Assembly: GCA_028290595.1 (NCBI GenBank) | Contig: JAQGJO010000337.1 | Coordinates: 1-7,218, forward strand | DNA length: 7,218 nucleotides | Direction of reading: 5' to 3' | Source: Hyphomicrobiales bacterium | GTDB lineage: Bacteria; Pseudomonadota; Alphaproteobacteria; Rhizobiales; Beijerinckiaceae | In this document: one piece after another, positions 1 through 5,222 of the stretch | How positions within the stretch are numbered: position 1 is the stretch's first letter | Layout of the letters: every line of letters begins with the position of its first letter | Made by a program: the position numbers and the translations under genes | Notes under the pieces: generated by a model | Database searches by the model: none | What the model saw: the letters and a program-made list of their open reading frames with translations, nothing else | Told to the model about the DNA's origin: nothing

Positions 1-203
1 TAGCCGATGAGCAACAGCACGCCGCCGCCCACTTCAATCAGGATCGACAGCAGATAACCGAGCAACGGAAACGGCAGGCCCATGGAGGCGATATAGCCCT
101 GCGTTGCTTCCGGTGCCGCGATCTTGCCGAGGCCGGCGAAGATGAAAATGATGGCGATGAGCAGCCGGCCGAGCGCCGGCAGATAGCGTGTTTGCGCGTT
201 CAT
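1..203 (-). CDS. DoxX family membrane protein (partial, 3' end off the window)
   Basis: Only the first 67 codons are visible; the gene runs off the left edge. The N-terminus reads MNAQTRYLPALGRLLIAIIF and continues into a hydrophobic helix at about residues 10-27. A short polar stretch with FAGLGKIAAPEAT and a glycine/proline turn (MGLPFPLLGY) follows, then a second helix starting near residue 47 with ILIEVGGGVLLLIG. This helix, GK, loop, E-hydrophobic-GG pattern is typical of DoxX/DoxD-like small inner-membrane proteins (PF07681), which usually have four helices in about 130-150 residues. Family members are poorly characterised; some are linked to quinone or thiosulfate redox chemistry or oxidative stress. 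It begins 14 bases after the stop of wrbA on the same strand, so the two are probably one transcript, which fits a redox role. Family membership is fairly sure; the exact role is unknown. Confidence 0.85.
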   Translation of the reverse strand, partial: MNAQTRYLPALGRLLIAIIFIFAGLGKIAAPEATQGYIASMGLPFPLLGYLLSILIEVGGGVLLLIG

Positions 204-217
204 GATGTGAGATCCTA

Positions 218-817
218 TCAGCCGAACAGCTTTGCAGCCGTCTTGGCGATCAGCTCGCCCTGGTGGCGGGCGCCCGCCAGTTCGGTTTCGCTCGGCTGCC
301 GTGAGCCGTCGCCGCCGGCGACCGTGGTTGCGCCATAGGGACTGCCGCCGACGACTTCGTCGATGCGCATCTGGCCCTGATGGCTATAGGGCAGTCCGAC
401 GATCGTCATGCCGAAGTGCAGCAGGTTGGTGATGATGGAAAACAGCGTCGTCTCCTGACCGCCGTGCTGGGTCGCCGTCGATGTGAAGGCGCCGCCGACC
501 TTGCCGTTCATCGTACCCTTCATCCACAGGCCGCCAGCCTGATCGAGGAAGCTTGCCATCTGCGACGACATCCGGCCGAACCGCGTGCCGGCGCCGACGA
601 TGATCGCATCGTAATTGCCGAGATCGTCGATGGTCGCGACCGGCGCGGCCTGATCGAGCTTGAAATGCGCCGCCTTGGCCACAGCTTCCGGCGCTGTCTC
701 GGGCACGCGCTTGATGTCGACGCTGGCGCCGGCCGAGCGGGCCCCTTCGGCGACGGCCTGGGCCATCGTTTCGATATGGCCGTAGGTGGAATAATAGAGG
801 ACGAGAACCTTCGCCAT
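218..817 (-). CDS. wrbA: NAD(P)H:quinone oxidoreductase, WrbA type (type IV)
   Basis: Flavodoxin-fold FMN enzyme that reduces quinones by two electrons, so avoiding semiquinone radicals; cytoplasmic. It has 199 residues, against 198 for E. coli WrbA. The N-terminus [20 protein letters not shown] contains the FMN-phosphate loop STYGHIE (residues 10-16). Other family signatures are [11 protein letters not shown] (77-87), FLDQAGGLW (90-98), a [11 protein letters not shown] segment (114-124) beside the flavin, and the diagnostic [20 protein letters not shown] (158-177). The reading frame is open further upstream, to about position 1000, but homology starts exactly at the methionine at 817. That start has AGGAG (825-829) seven bases ahead. 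The gene is followed by a doxX-like gene in the same direction and diverges from a LysR regulator across 161 bases, the classic layout for LysR control of a neighbour. That regulation is an inference. Confidence 0.96.
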   Translation of the reverse strand: MAKVLVLYYSTYGHIETMAQAVAEGARSAGASVDIKRVPETAPEAVAKAAHFKLDQAAPVATIDDLGNYDAIIVGAGTRFGRMSSQMASFLDQAGGLWMKGTMNGKVGGAFTSTATQHGGQETTLFSIITNLLHFGMTIVGLPYSHQGQMRIDEVVGGSPYGATTVAGGDGSRQPSETELAGARHQGELIAKTAAKLFG

Positions 818-978
818 GATGGCGCTCCTGGGATTGAATCGAGGGAAAATCGGCTTTTTGCCCTGCCAAATCGCAGCAGAACGCCTGATGGAGCTCAGAT
901 AGCTCTTCACCCTGATAAAAAATACCCGTAAAAGATCGGATATAACGTTCAAGAATTTAGATATGTCGGGGATCAAGG
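818..978. promoter_or_regulatory. Divergent wrbA/lysR control region
   Basis: This 161-base gap separates two diverging genes and turns AT-rich between about 906 and 962. It holds a perfect 5-base dyad, GAGCT-cagat-AGCTC, at 891-905, about 74 bases upstream of the wrbA start. T889 and A901 around it give a T-N11-A arrangement of the kind LysR proteins bind. A TATAAC hexamer at 941-946 is a possible -10 element for the LysR gene, but no convincing -35 lies at the right spacing. GGGGA at 968-972 is the likely ribosome binding site of the LysR gene. The role as a control region is inferred from layout, and the operator is only a candidate. Confidence 0.5.
825..829 (-). promoter_or_regulatory. 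wrbA ribosome binding site (decides the start)
   Basis: AGGAG on the minus strand lies seven bases before the ATG at 817. It supports the 199-residue WrbA start over the longer in-frame extension, whose extra 61 residues show no family similarity. Confidence 0.8.
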
Positions 979-1878
979 ATGTCAGGACCGGGCACGCCAA
1001 GCCTCGACCAGTTGCAGGTGTTCCTCACCGTCGTCGAAACCGGCAGTTTCGCCGCTGCCGGCCGCAAGCTGAGGCGCGCCACTTCGGCCGTCAGCTATGC
1101 GATCGCCACGCTGGAACAGCAGCTCGGTGTGCCCCTGTTCGACCGCGACCGCACCCGCAAGCCGACGCTCACCGAAATGGGCGCATCAGTGCTGGCGGAA
1201 GCGCGCACCGTGTCGATGGGCGTCGACAGCCTGCGCGCCAAGGTGAAGGGCATGCTCGCCGGGCTGGAAGCCGAAGTCGCGCTGGTCGTCGACGTGATGC
1301 TGCCGACAGAACGGCTGGTCGATGCTATGCGCGCCTTCGAGCGCGAGTTTCCCACGGTCGCCCTGCGCCTGCATGTCGAGGCTTTGGGCGCGGTGACCCA
1401 GCTTGTCGTCTCCGGCATCGCCCATATCGGCATCAGTGGCCCCATGCAGGTCGATACGCCGAGCCTTGAGCAGATCAAGATCGGCAGCGTCGATCTTCTT
1501 CCGGTCGCCGCACCCGGTCATCCGCTGGCGGCCGGGACGAATGCGCCCGGCGCGGCGCGCAGCCATATCCAGCTTGTTCTCTCCGACCGTTCCACCTTGA
1601 CGGAAGGCCAGGACTTCGGCGTGCTCAGCGTCCGCTCCTGGCGGCTTGCTGATCTCGGAGCAAAGCACGCCTTGCTGCTCGCCGGAATCGGCTGGGGCAA
1701 CATGCCCGAAGCGATGGTGAGAGAGGATATTGCGGCCGGCCGGCTGCAGCGGCTCGACCTGCCGGAATGGAGCGGCGGCTTCTACGCCATGCAGGCGATC
1801 CACCGCACCGACACGCCGCCCGGCCCTGCCGCTGCCTGGCTGATCCGGCACTTTTCCAACCAGGCGGTTTCGCTCTAA
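979..1878 (+). CDS. LysR family transcriptional regulator
   Basis: DNA-binding regulator of 299 residues, the usual length for the family. The N-terminal winged helix-turn-helix is clear: [20 protein letters not shown] (residues 9-28), then [20 protein letters not shown] (30-49) and [19 protein letters not shown], the standard LysR pattern ending in a wing and linker helix. Residues from about 95 form the two-lobed inducer-binding domain, with a typical third-strand IAHIGISGP (147-155), [13 protein letters not shown] (172-184) and [13 protein letters not shown] (235-247). The ATG has GGGGA six bases upstream. It diverges from wrbA, so autoregulation plus control of the wrbA-doxX pair is the best guess. 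The methyltransferase 31 bases downstream may be cotranscribed. The effector cannot be told from the sequence. Confidence 0.95.
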   Translation: MSGPGTPSLDQLQVFLTVVETGSFAAAGRKLRRATSAVSYAIATLEQQLGVPLFDRDRTRKPTLTEMGASVLAEARTVSMGVDSLRAKVKGMLAGLEAEVALVVDVMLPTERLVDAMRAFEREFPTVALRLHVEALGAVTQLVVSGIAHIGISGPMQVDTPSLEQIKIGSVDLLPVAAPGHPLAAGTNAPGAARSHIQLVLSDRSTLTEGQDFGVLSVRSWRLADLGAKHALLLAGIGWGNMPEAMVREDIAAGRLQRLDLPEWSGGFYAMQAIHRTDTPPGPAAAWLIRHFSNQAVSL

Positions 1879-1909
1879 ATCTGGCGCGGGAAGAATCGAG
1901 GAAGCCATC

Positions 1910-2770
1910 ATGGACGAGAAGCAAACCGTAGCGCCGGAGAGCACGGCCGCGCGCGTTGCCTTGTGGCGGGCCATCCATCTCGAGGTCGATGCGCCGCCGC
2001 ATGTGCTCGAAGACGAAATCGGCCTCAGCCTGGTGGCGCCCGATGAAGGCTGGCGTCACCGGCCCGACATGGACCCGCATTTCACCAAGGTGTTTCGCGC
2101 CTCGATCCTGGCGCGCGCCCGCTTCATCGAGGACCTCGCGGTGGAACAGGCAACGCTCGGCGTCGACCAATATGTCATTCTCGGCGCCGGCATCGACACA
2201 TTCGCGCAGCGCCGGCCGGAGATCGCCGCCGGGCTAAAGGTGTTCGAGGTCGATACGCCAGGCCCGCAGGCGTGGAAGCGGCAGCGCCTGATCGACCTCG
2301 GCTTCGGCGTGCCGGACTGGCTGCGGCTCGTACCCGTCGACTTTGAGGCGGGCGATGTCTGGTGGCAGAAGCTGGCGGAAGCCGGCTTCGATCCGGGCCG
2401 CCCGGCTGTCGTCGCTTCCACCGGCGTCAGCATGTATCTCACTCGCGATGCGATCGCAGCGACCCTGCGCCAGGTCGCGGCGCTGGCGCCGGGCTCGACG
2501 CTTGCCATGTCGTTCCTGCTGCCGATCGAACTCGCCGATCCCGACGTGCGGCCCGGCCTGGAGATGGCGGCGAAAGGCGCGCGCAACAGCGGGACGCCGT
2601 TCATCAGCTTCTTCACACCGGATGAGATGCTGGCGCTGGCCCGCGAGAGCGGCTTCAGGGACGCCAAGCACGTGTCGGCCGCGGCGCTGACCGAGCGTTA
2701 TTTCGCCGGCAGGACAGACGGCCTACGCCCGCCCAACAATGCAGAAGAGCTGGTGGTCGCGACGACCTAG
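1910..2770 (+). CDS. Class I SAM-dependent methyltransferase, LCM/PPM1-like family
   Basis: 286 residues resembling the leucine-carboxyl-methyltransferase-like family (PF04072). In bacteria this family covers many uncharacterised O-methyltransferases, including an expanded mycobacterial group. SAM-binding motif I is YVILGAGIDTFAQR (residues 88-101). The acidic end of strand 2 is VFEVDTPGPQAWKRQRL (111-127), with the D-x-P-x-x-x-x-x-K pattern of this family. A VPVDFEAGD segment (141-149) matches the adenine-contacting motif, and VVASTGVSMYLTRDA (167-181) is the post-III region usually written as EGVxMYL. Here a threonine replaces the usual glutamate before GVSMYL. The start is fixed by GAGGAAG at 1898-1904. 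It follows the LysR gene by 31 bases and converges with the TetR gene, sharing the CTAG at 2767-2770. The substrate is unknown. Confidence 0.88.
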   Translation: MDEKQTVAPESTAARVALWRAIHLEVDAPPHVLEDEIGLSLVAPDEGWRHRPDMDPHFTKVFRASILARARFIEDLAVEQATLGVDQYVILGAGIDTFAQRRPEIAAGLKVFEVDTPGPQAWKRQRLIDLGFGVPDWLRLVPVDFEAGDVWWQKLAEAGFDPGRPAVVASTGVSMYLTRDAIAATLRQVAALAPGSTLAMSFLLPIELADPDVRPGLEMAAKGARNSGTPFISFFTPDEMLALARESGFRDAKHVSAAALTERYFAGRTDGLRPPNNAEELVVATT

Positions 2771-3360
2771 TTTCGCCGCGGCGGTTCGATGAGCTGCTGA
2801 AACAGCGGCGCAAGCAGCTTGATCAGCGCGGCGGGTTCGGCCTCGGCAAGCGCTGAGAGGCCGATCATCTGCCGCATCACCTGAAAACCGGCGACGAGCG
2901 ACAGCACCAGCGCGGCGCGCTCGGGTGCCAGCTTTCCCTTGAGCGCGGCAGCCATGGTTTTCTGATGCCCTTTCTCGATCTGCTCACGGCCGATCTCCGC
3001 GGCGCGCTTGCTCGATGCCGAATGCAGCATGATCAGAAAGCCTTCGAGCGGCGTGGCGCCGGTCTTGGTGATGTTGACCAGTGCGGTTGCCATGTCTTTG
3101 CCAAGCGTGGCTGACCTGAGGGTCTGTTGCGTGAGGATGATCGGTTGCGCCATCGTCGCTGCAACGACCTCGGCAAACAATTGCTCCTTCGAGCCGAAAT
3201 AGCGGTTGACCAGCATGGCGGTGACGCCCGCCCCCGCCGCAATCTCGCGCACGCCGGCGCCGTCATATCCCGACCGCGCAAACGCCAGCCGCGCCGAAGC
3301 GAGAATGGCGTCTCTCGTCGCAGCAGCGTTTCTGGGTCGCACGGCGGCTTTGGTCGGCAT
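2767..3360 (-). CDS. TetR family transcriptional regulator
   Basis: 197-residue one-domain-plus-ligand-pocket repressor. The N-terminal helix-turn-helix spans about residues 13-60: TRDAILASARLAFARSGYDG, then VREIAAGAGVTAMLVNRYFG followed by SKEQLF. This is the hallmark TetR recognition helix (G-V-t-x-x-x-x-x-R-Y-F) with the K-E-x-L-F run. The C-terminal part is helical and ligand-specific, with no recognisable substrate class. I prefer the ATG at 3360, which has GAGG six bases upstream; a TTG at 3372 is in frame and would add four residues. It is transcribed away from the reductase gene at 3447, and two matching operator-like boxes lie between them, so it most likely represses itself and that gene. 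Its stop codon overlaps that of the methyltransferase, tail to tail. Confidence 0.93.
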   Translation of the reverse strand: MPTKAAVRPRNAAATRDAILASARLAFARSGYDGAGVREIAAGAGVTAMLVNRYFGSKEQLFAEVVAATMAQPIILTQQTLRSATLGKDMATALVNITKTGATPLEGFLIMLHSASSKRAAEIGREQIEKGHQKTMAAALKGKLAPERAALVLSLVAGFQVMRQMIGLSALAEAEPAALIKLLAPLFQQLIEPPRRN

Positions 3361-3371
3361 GTCAGGCCTCA

Positions 3372-3400
3372 ATTATACGAGTGTAGACTCTCTGTCTCGA
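3372..3400 (-). promoter_or_regulatory. Candidate tetR promoter
   Basis: On the minus strand a perfect TATAAT (3372-3377) is preceded at 17 bases by TCGAGA (3395-3400, four of six matches to TTGACA). The left operator-like box (3374-3387) covers the -10 element, which would make it autorepressed. The predicted transcript start, near 3365, leaves almost no leader before the ATG at 3360. The placement is therefore good by sequence but awkward for the ribosome binding site. Confidence 0.45.
3374..3387. promoter_or_regulatory. Operator-like box 1 (TetR site candidate)
   Basis: TATACGAGTGTAGA is an imperfect dyad of the form TATAC-N4-GTAgA. It matches a second box at 3407-3420 at 11 of 14 positions, with centres 33 bases apart (about three helical turns). 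It overlaps the tetR -10 element and the outer edge of the candidate -35 of the reductase gene. Confidence 0.5.
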
Positions 3401-3412
3401 TTGAAGTATACA
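3384..3412 (+). promoter_or_regulatory. Candidate promoter of the reductase gene
   Basis: TAGACT (3384-3389, four of six to TTGACA) and TATACA (3407-3412, four of six to TATAAT) are 17 bases apart on the plus strand. Transcription would start near 3419, leaving a leader of about 27 bases that contains the GAAGG ribosome binding site at 3435-3439. Both elements overlap operator-like boxes, as expected for a repressed gene. Confidence 0.4.
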
Positions 3413-3420
3413 GTTGTAGA
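3407..3420. promoter_or_regulatory. Operator-like box 2 (TetR site candidate)
   Basis: TATACAGTTGTAGA has five of six complementary pairs around its centre (TATACA-GT-TGTAGA) and repeats box 1. It covers the candidate -10 of the reductase promoter and lies just upstream of the tetR -35. Confidence 0.5.
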
Positions 3421-3446
3421 TATTGAGAGACAATGAAGGTTCTGAG

Positions 3447-4457
3447 ATGATTGAGACGGTCCTGGTCACCGGCGGAACCGGCTTCGTCGCCGGCTGGTGC
3501 ATTGTCGAGCTGCTGCAGCACGGCTATGCCGTGCGCACCACCGTGCGCGATCTCTCGAAAGAATTCGCGGTACGCGCGGCCGTTGGCACTGCCGTCGACG
3601 GTGGCGATCGCTTGAGCTTCTTCGTCGCCGACCTGACAGCAGACGCAGGCTGGGATGCGGCGATGGCGGGCTGCGACTACGTGCTTCATGTCGCCTCGCC
3701 GCTGAGCCAGGCGTCTCGCGATCCCGATGCGCTGATTGGTCCCGCGCGCGATGGAACCCTGCGTGTTCTGCGTGCCGCGACGAAAGCCGGCGTCAAGCGC
3801 GTGGCGATGACCTCCTCCACGGCCGCTGCGACGCCAGCGCAGACGAGCGTGGAGACCATCAGCGACGAGACTATCTGGACCGACCCGAACGGCCGCAACG
3901 TCAACGCCTATCGACAGTCCAAGATATTCGCCGAACGCGCCGCCTGGAACTACATGGCGGACCACGCCGGCGCGACCACTCTGACGACCGTGCTTCCCGT
4001 GGCGATCTTCGGGCCCGTGCTGTCGAAAGCGACGCGCGGCTCGGTCGACGTCATCCAGCGCCTGCTCGACGGCCGTCCGCCCGGCCTGCCGCGCTTCGGC
4101 TTCTGCATCGTCGACGTGCGCGATCTGGCCGCCCTGCACATCCGCGCCATGACGCAGCCTGAGGCTGCGGGACAGCGCTTTATCGCATCGGGCGATTTCA
4201 TGTGGATGGAGGATATCGCGGCAACCTTGCGGACGCGGCTTGGCGCCCGCGCGGCAAAGGTTCCGACCCGCCGCCTGCCCGAAGCTGTCGTGAAGGTAGC
4301 ATCCCTGTTCATGCCGCCATTGCGGGAACTGATGCCCTTGCTTGGACGCAGGCTGACGTTCACATCAGCCAAGGCGGAACGCGTGCTGGGGTTTTCGCCA
4401 CGCGCCGCCACAACAACCATCATCGATTGCGCCGAAAGCCTGATCGGCAATCGCTGA
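3447..4457 (+). CDS. NAD(P)-dependent extended SDR (dihydroflavonol-4-reductase-like aldehyde/ketone reductase)
   Basis: 336-residue Rossmann-fold oxidoreductase of the extended short-chain dehydrogenase group (NAD-dependent epimerase/dehydratase family). The nucleotide-binding loop is VTGGTGFVAGW (residues 7-17), followed by the strand-2 region VRTTVRDLSK (29-38), where the arginine suggests NADPH. Next come VADLTADAGWD (60-70) and YVLHVASP (78-85). The catalytic serine region is AMTSSTAA (120-127) and the YxxxK pair is Y155-RQS-K159. The substrate-side LPVAIFGP (183-190) and VDVRDLAALHIRAM (222-235) are typical of the dihydroflavonol reductase/cinnamoyl-CoA reductase branch. Bacterial members mostly reduce aldehydes or ketones. 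The ATG at 3447 has GAAGG seven bases ahead; an in-frame TTG at 3423 lacks such a site. It diverges from the TetR gene, its probable repressor. The natural substrate is unknown. Confidence 0.92.
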   Translation: MIETVLVTGGTGFVAGWCIVELLQHGYAVRTTVRDLSKEFAVRAAVGTAVDGGDRLSFFVADLTADAGWDAAMAGCDYVLHVASPLSQASRDPDALIGPARDGTLRVLRAATKAGVKRVAMTSSTAAATPAQTSVETISDETIWTDPNGRNVNAYRQSKIFAERAAWNYMADHAGATTLTTVLPVAIFGPVLSKATRGSVDVIQRLLDGRPPGLPRFGFCIVDVRDLAALHIRAMTQPEAAGQRFIASGDFMWMEDIAATLRTRLGARAAKVPTRRLPEAVVKVASLFMPPLRELMPLLGRRLTFTSAKAERVLGFSPRAATTTIIDCAESLIGNR

Positions 4458-4460
4458 GCG

Positions 4461-4492
4461 TTCAGGCTGCCTTTCCTTCAGGCTGCCTTGCC
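4461..4492. repeat. Tandem 16-base duplication at the end of the udgX-type gene
   Basis: TTCAGGCTGCCTTTCC (4461-4476) is followed directly by TTCAGGCTGCCTTGCC (4477-4492), identical at 15 of 16 positions. The right copy encodes the last codons and stop of the minus-strand udgX-type gene; the left copy lies just past the stop, in the 20-base gap to the reductase gene. Each unit holds a small AGGC-t-GCCT dyad, too short to call a terminator. Confidence 0.85.
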
Positions 4493-5110
4493 CCGTTTTG
4501 AAAGCGCACGCACGCGCTTCATATCCGCGACGAAGTCCTCGTAAGCCTGTTGGCGACCCTCTTCTTCAGGCATGCGCAGCAGTGCCGACGGATGCACGGT
4601 GATATAACCGCGGCGGCCGTCGAACACACTCTCGCCGCGCGATCGCATGATCGGGATCGCCTTGCCCGCCAGCGCCAGCACGGCGGTCGCGCCGAGCGCG
4701 ACGACAATCGCTGGATCGACGAAGTCCAACTCTTTTTGCAGCCACCAGCGATAGTGCCGGACCTCGCCCACTGTCGGGCGCTGGTGGATGCGGCGCTTGC
4801 CGCGCTGTTCGAACTTGAAATGCTTCACCGCATTGGTGACATAGACCCGGTCACGATCGATGCCCGCCTGCTGCAACGCCCGATCGAGAAGCTGCCCGGC
4901 CGGACCGACGAACGGCCGGCCCTGCCGGTCTTCCTGATCGCCCGGCTGTTCGCCGACGAAAGCGACCTGCGCACCCACCGGCCCCTCGCCGAGCACCGCC
5001 TGCGTGGCGCCGGGCACCAGCGGCTCCATCGTCGCGATCGCGGCGTTGAGGTCTGCCAGACTGTCGAACTCCTCCGCGGGTTCCGGAGCGGTTTTGTATT
5101 TGACCGGCAT
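4478..5110 (-). CDS. UdgX-type uracil-DNA-binding protein (uracil-DNA glycosylase superfamily, cysteine-free)
   Basis: 210 residues. UdgX proteins belong to the uracil-DNA glycosylase superfamily, near family 4, and form an exceptionally stable covalent complex with uracil-containing DNA. Visible motifs are VGEQPGDQEDRQGRPFVGPAG (residues 52-72), the water-activating/uracil-pocket motif of the superfamily, then YVTNAVKHFKFEQRGKRRIHQ (90-110) and TVHPSALLR (171-179). KRRIH is the UdgX-defining loop, and its histidine is residue 109, the same number as the covalent-attack His109 of the M. smegmatis protein. Oddly, the protein has no cysteine: the N-terminal C-x2-C region reads TMEPLVP (27-33) and the later position before RxWL is Tyr120, so the usual iron-sulfur cluster should be absent. 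The ATG at 5110 has AAGGAG seven bases upstream. It diverges from DUF72. The family call is firm; retained covalent activity is inferred. Confidence 0.93.
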   Translation of the reverse strand: MPVKYKTAPEPAEEFDSLADLNAAIATMEPLVPGATQAVLGEGPVGAQVAFVGEQPGDQEDRQGRPFVGPAGQLLDRALQQAGIDRDRVYVTNAVKHFKFEQRGKRRIHQRPTVGEVRHYRWWLQKELDFVDPAIVVALGATAVLALAGKAIPIMRSRGESVFDGRRGYITVHPSALLRMPEEEGRQQAYEDFVADMKRVRALSKRGKAA

Positions 5111-5130
5111 GGCCAATCTCCTTTCGAGCT
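5105..5130. repeat. 26-base direct repeat, copy 1 (udgX start region)
   Basis: This block matches 6106-6131 at 24 of 26 positions in the same orientation; the differences are G5112/A6113 and A5115/G6116. On the minus strand it carries the AAGGAG ribosome binding site (5118-5123) and the ATG of the udgX-type gene. Together the two copies bracket the DUF72 gene. Confidence 0.9.
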
Positions 5131-5222
5131 TCCAATCACAACGCACGGAAGGCTAAAGGGCTCCCGGAACCTCCCCGCCATTCAGGAATTTACGGAAAGA
5201 AAGCTGTGCAAGGACGGGTTCA
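5111..5222. promoter_or_regulatory. Divergent udgX/DUF72 intergenic region
   Basis: These 112 bases must hold the promoters of both diverging genes unless either is leaderless. I see the two ribosome binding sites (AAGGAG for udgX, AAGGA at 5210-5214 for DUF72) but no convincing -35/-10 pair in either direction. There is no GTTC-N7-GTTC or GAAC-N7-GAAC box of the alphaproteobacterial LexA type, so SOS control is not supported. A GGAAC at 5166-5170 lacks a CGTT at the spacing expected for a general-stress (EcfG) promoter. Confidence 0.4.
5118..5123 (-). promoter_or_regulatory. udgX ribosome binding site (decides the start)
   Basis: AAGGAG on the minus strand lies seven bases before the ATG at 5110. 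This favours the 210-residue form over an in-frame upstream start at 5146 that would add twelve residues (MRCDWKLERRLA) and would absorb this site into coding sequence. Confidence 0.8.

Noticed and set aside
818..1000. N-terminal extension of WrbA by 61 residues
   Set aside because: The frame is open, but the extra residues have no family match, they run through the promoter region and into the LysR gene, and a good ribosome binding site supports the start at 817.
963..1469. Plus-strand open frame of 168 codons starting at 963
   Set aside because: It overlaps the LysR gene in another frame, is arginine-rich in the manner of a GC-frame shadow, and has no recognisable domain.
3433..3450. Five-codon open frame (MKVLR) just before the reductase start, ending in an ATGA overlap
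   Set aside because: It resembles a tiny leader peptide coupled to the next gene, but there is no ribosome binding site of its own and the length is within chance.
3369..4139. Long minus-strand open frame opposite the reductase gene
   Set aside because: It is antisense to a well-supported SDR gene with clear motifs; the translation is low-complexity Arg/Ala/Gly typical of the shadow of a GC-rich gene.
5166..5170. GGAAC as -35 of a general-stress (EcfG) promoter for DUF72
   Set aside because: No CGTT is found 16-17 bases downstream.
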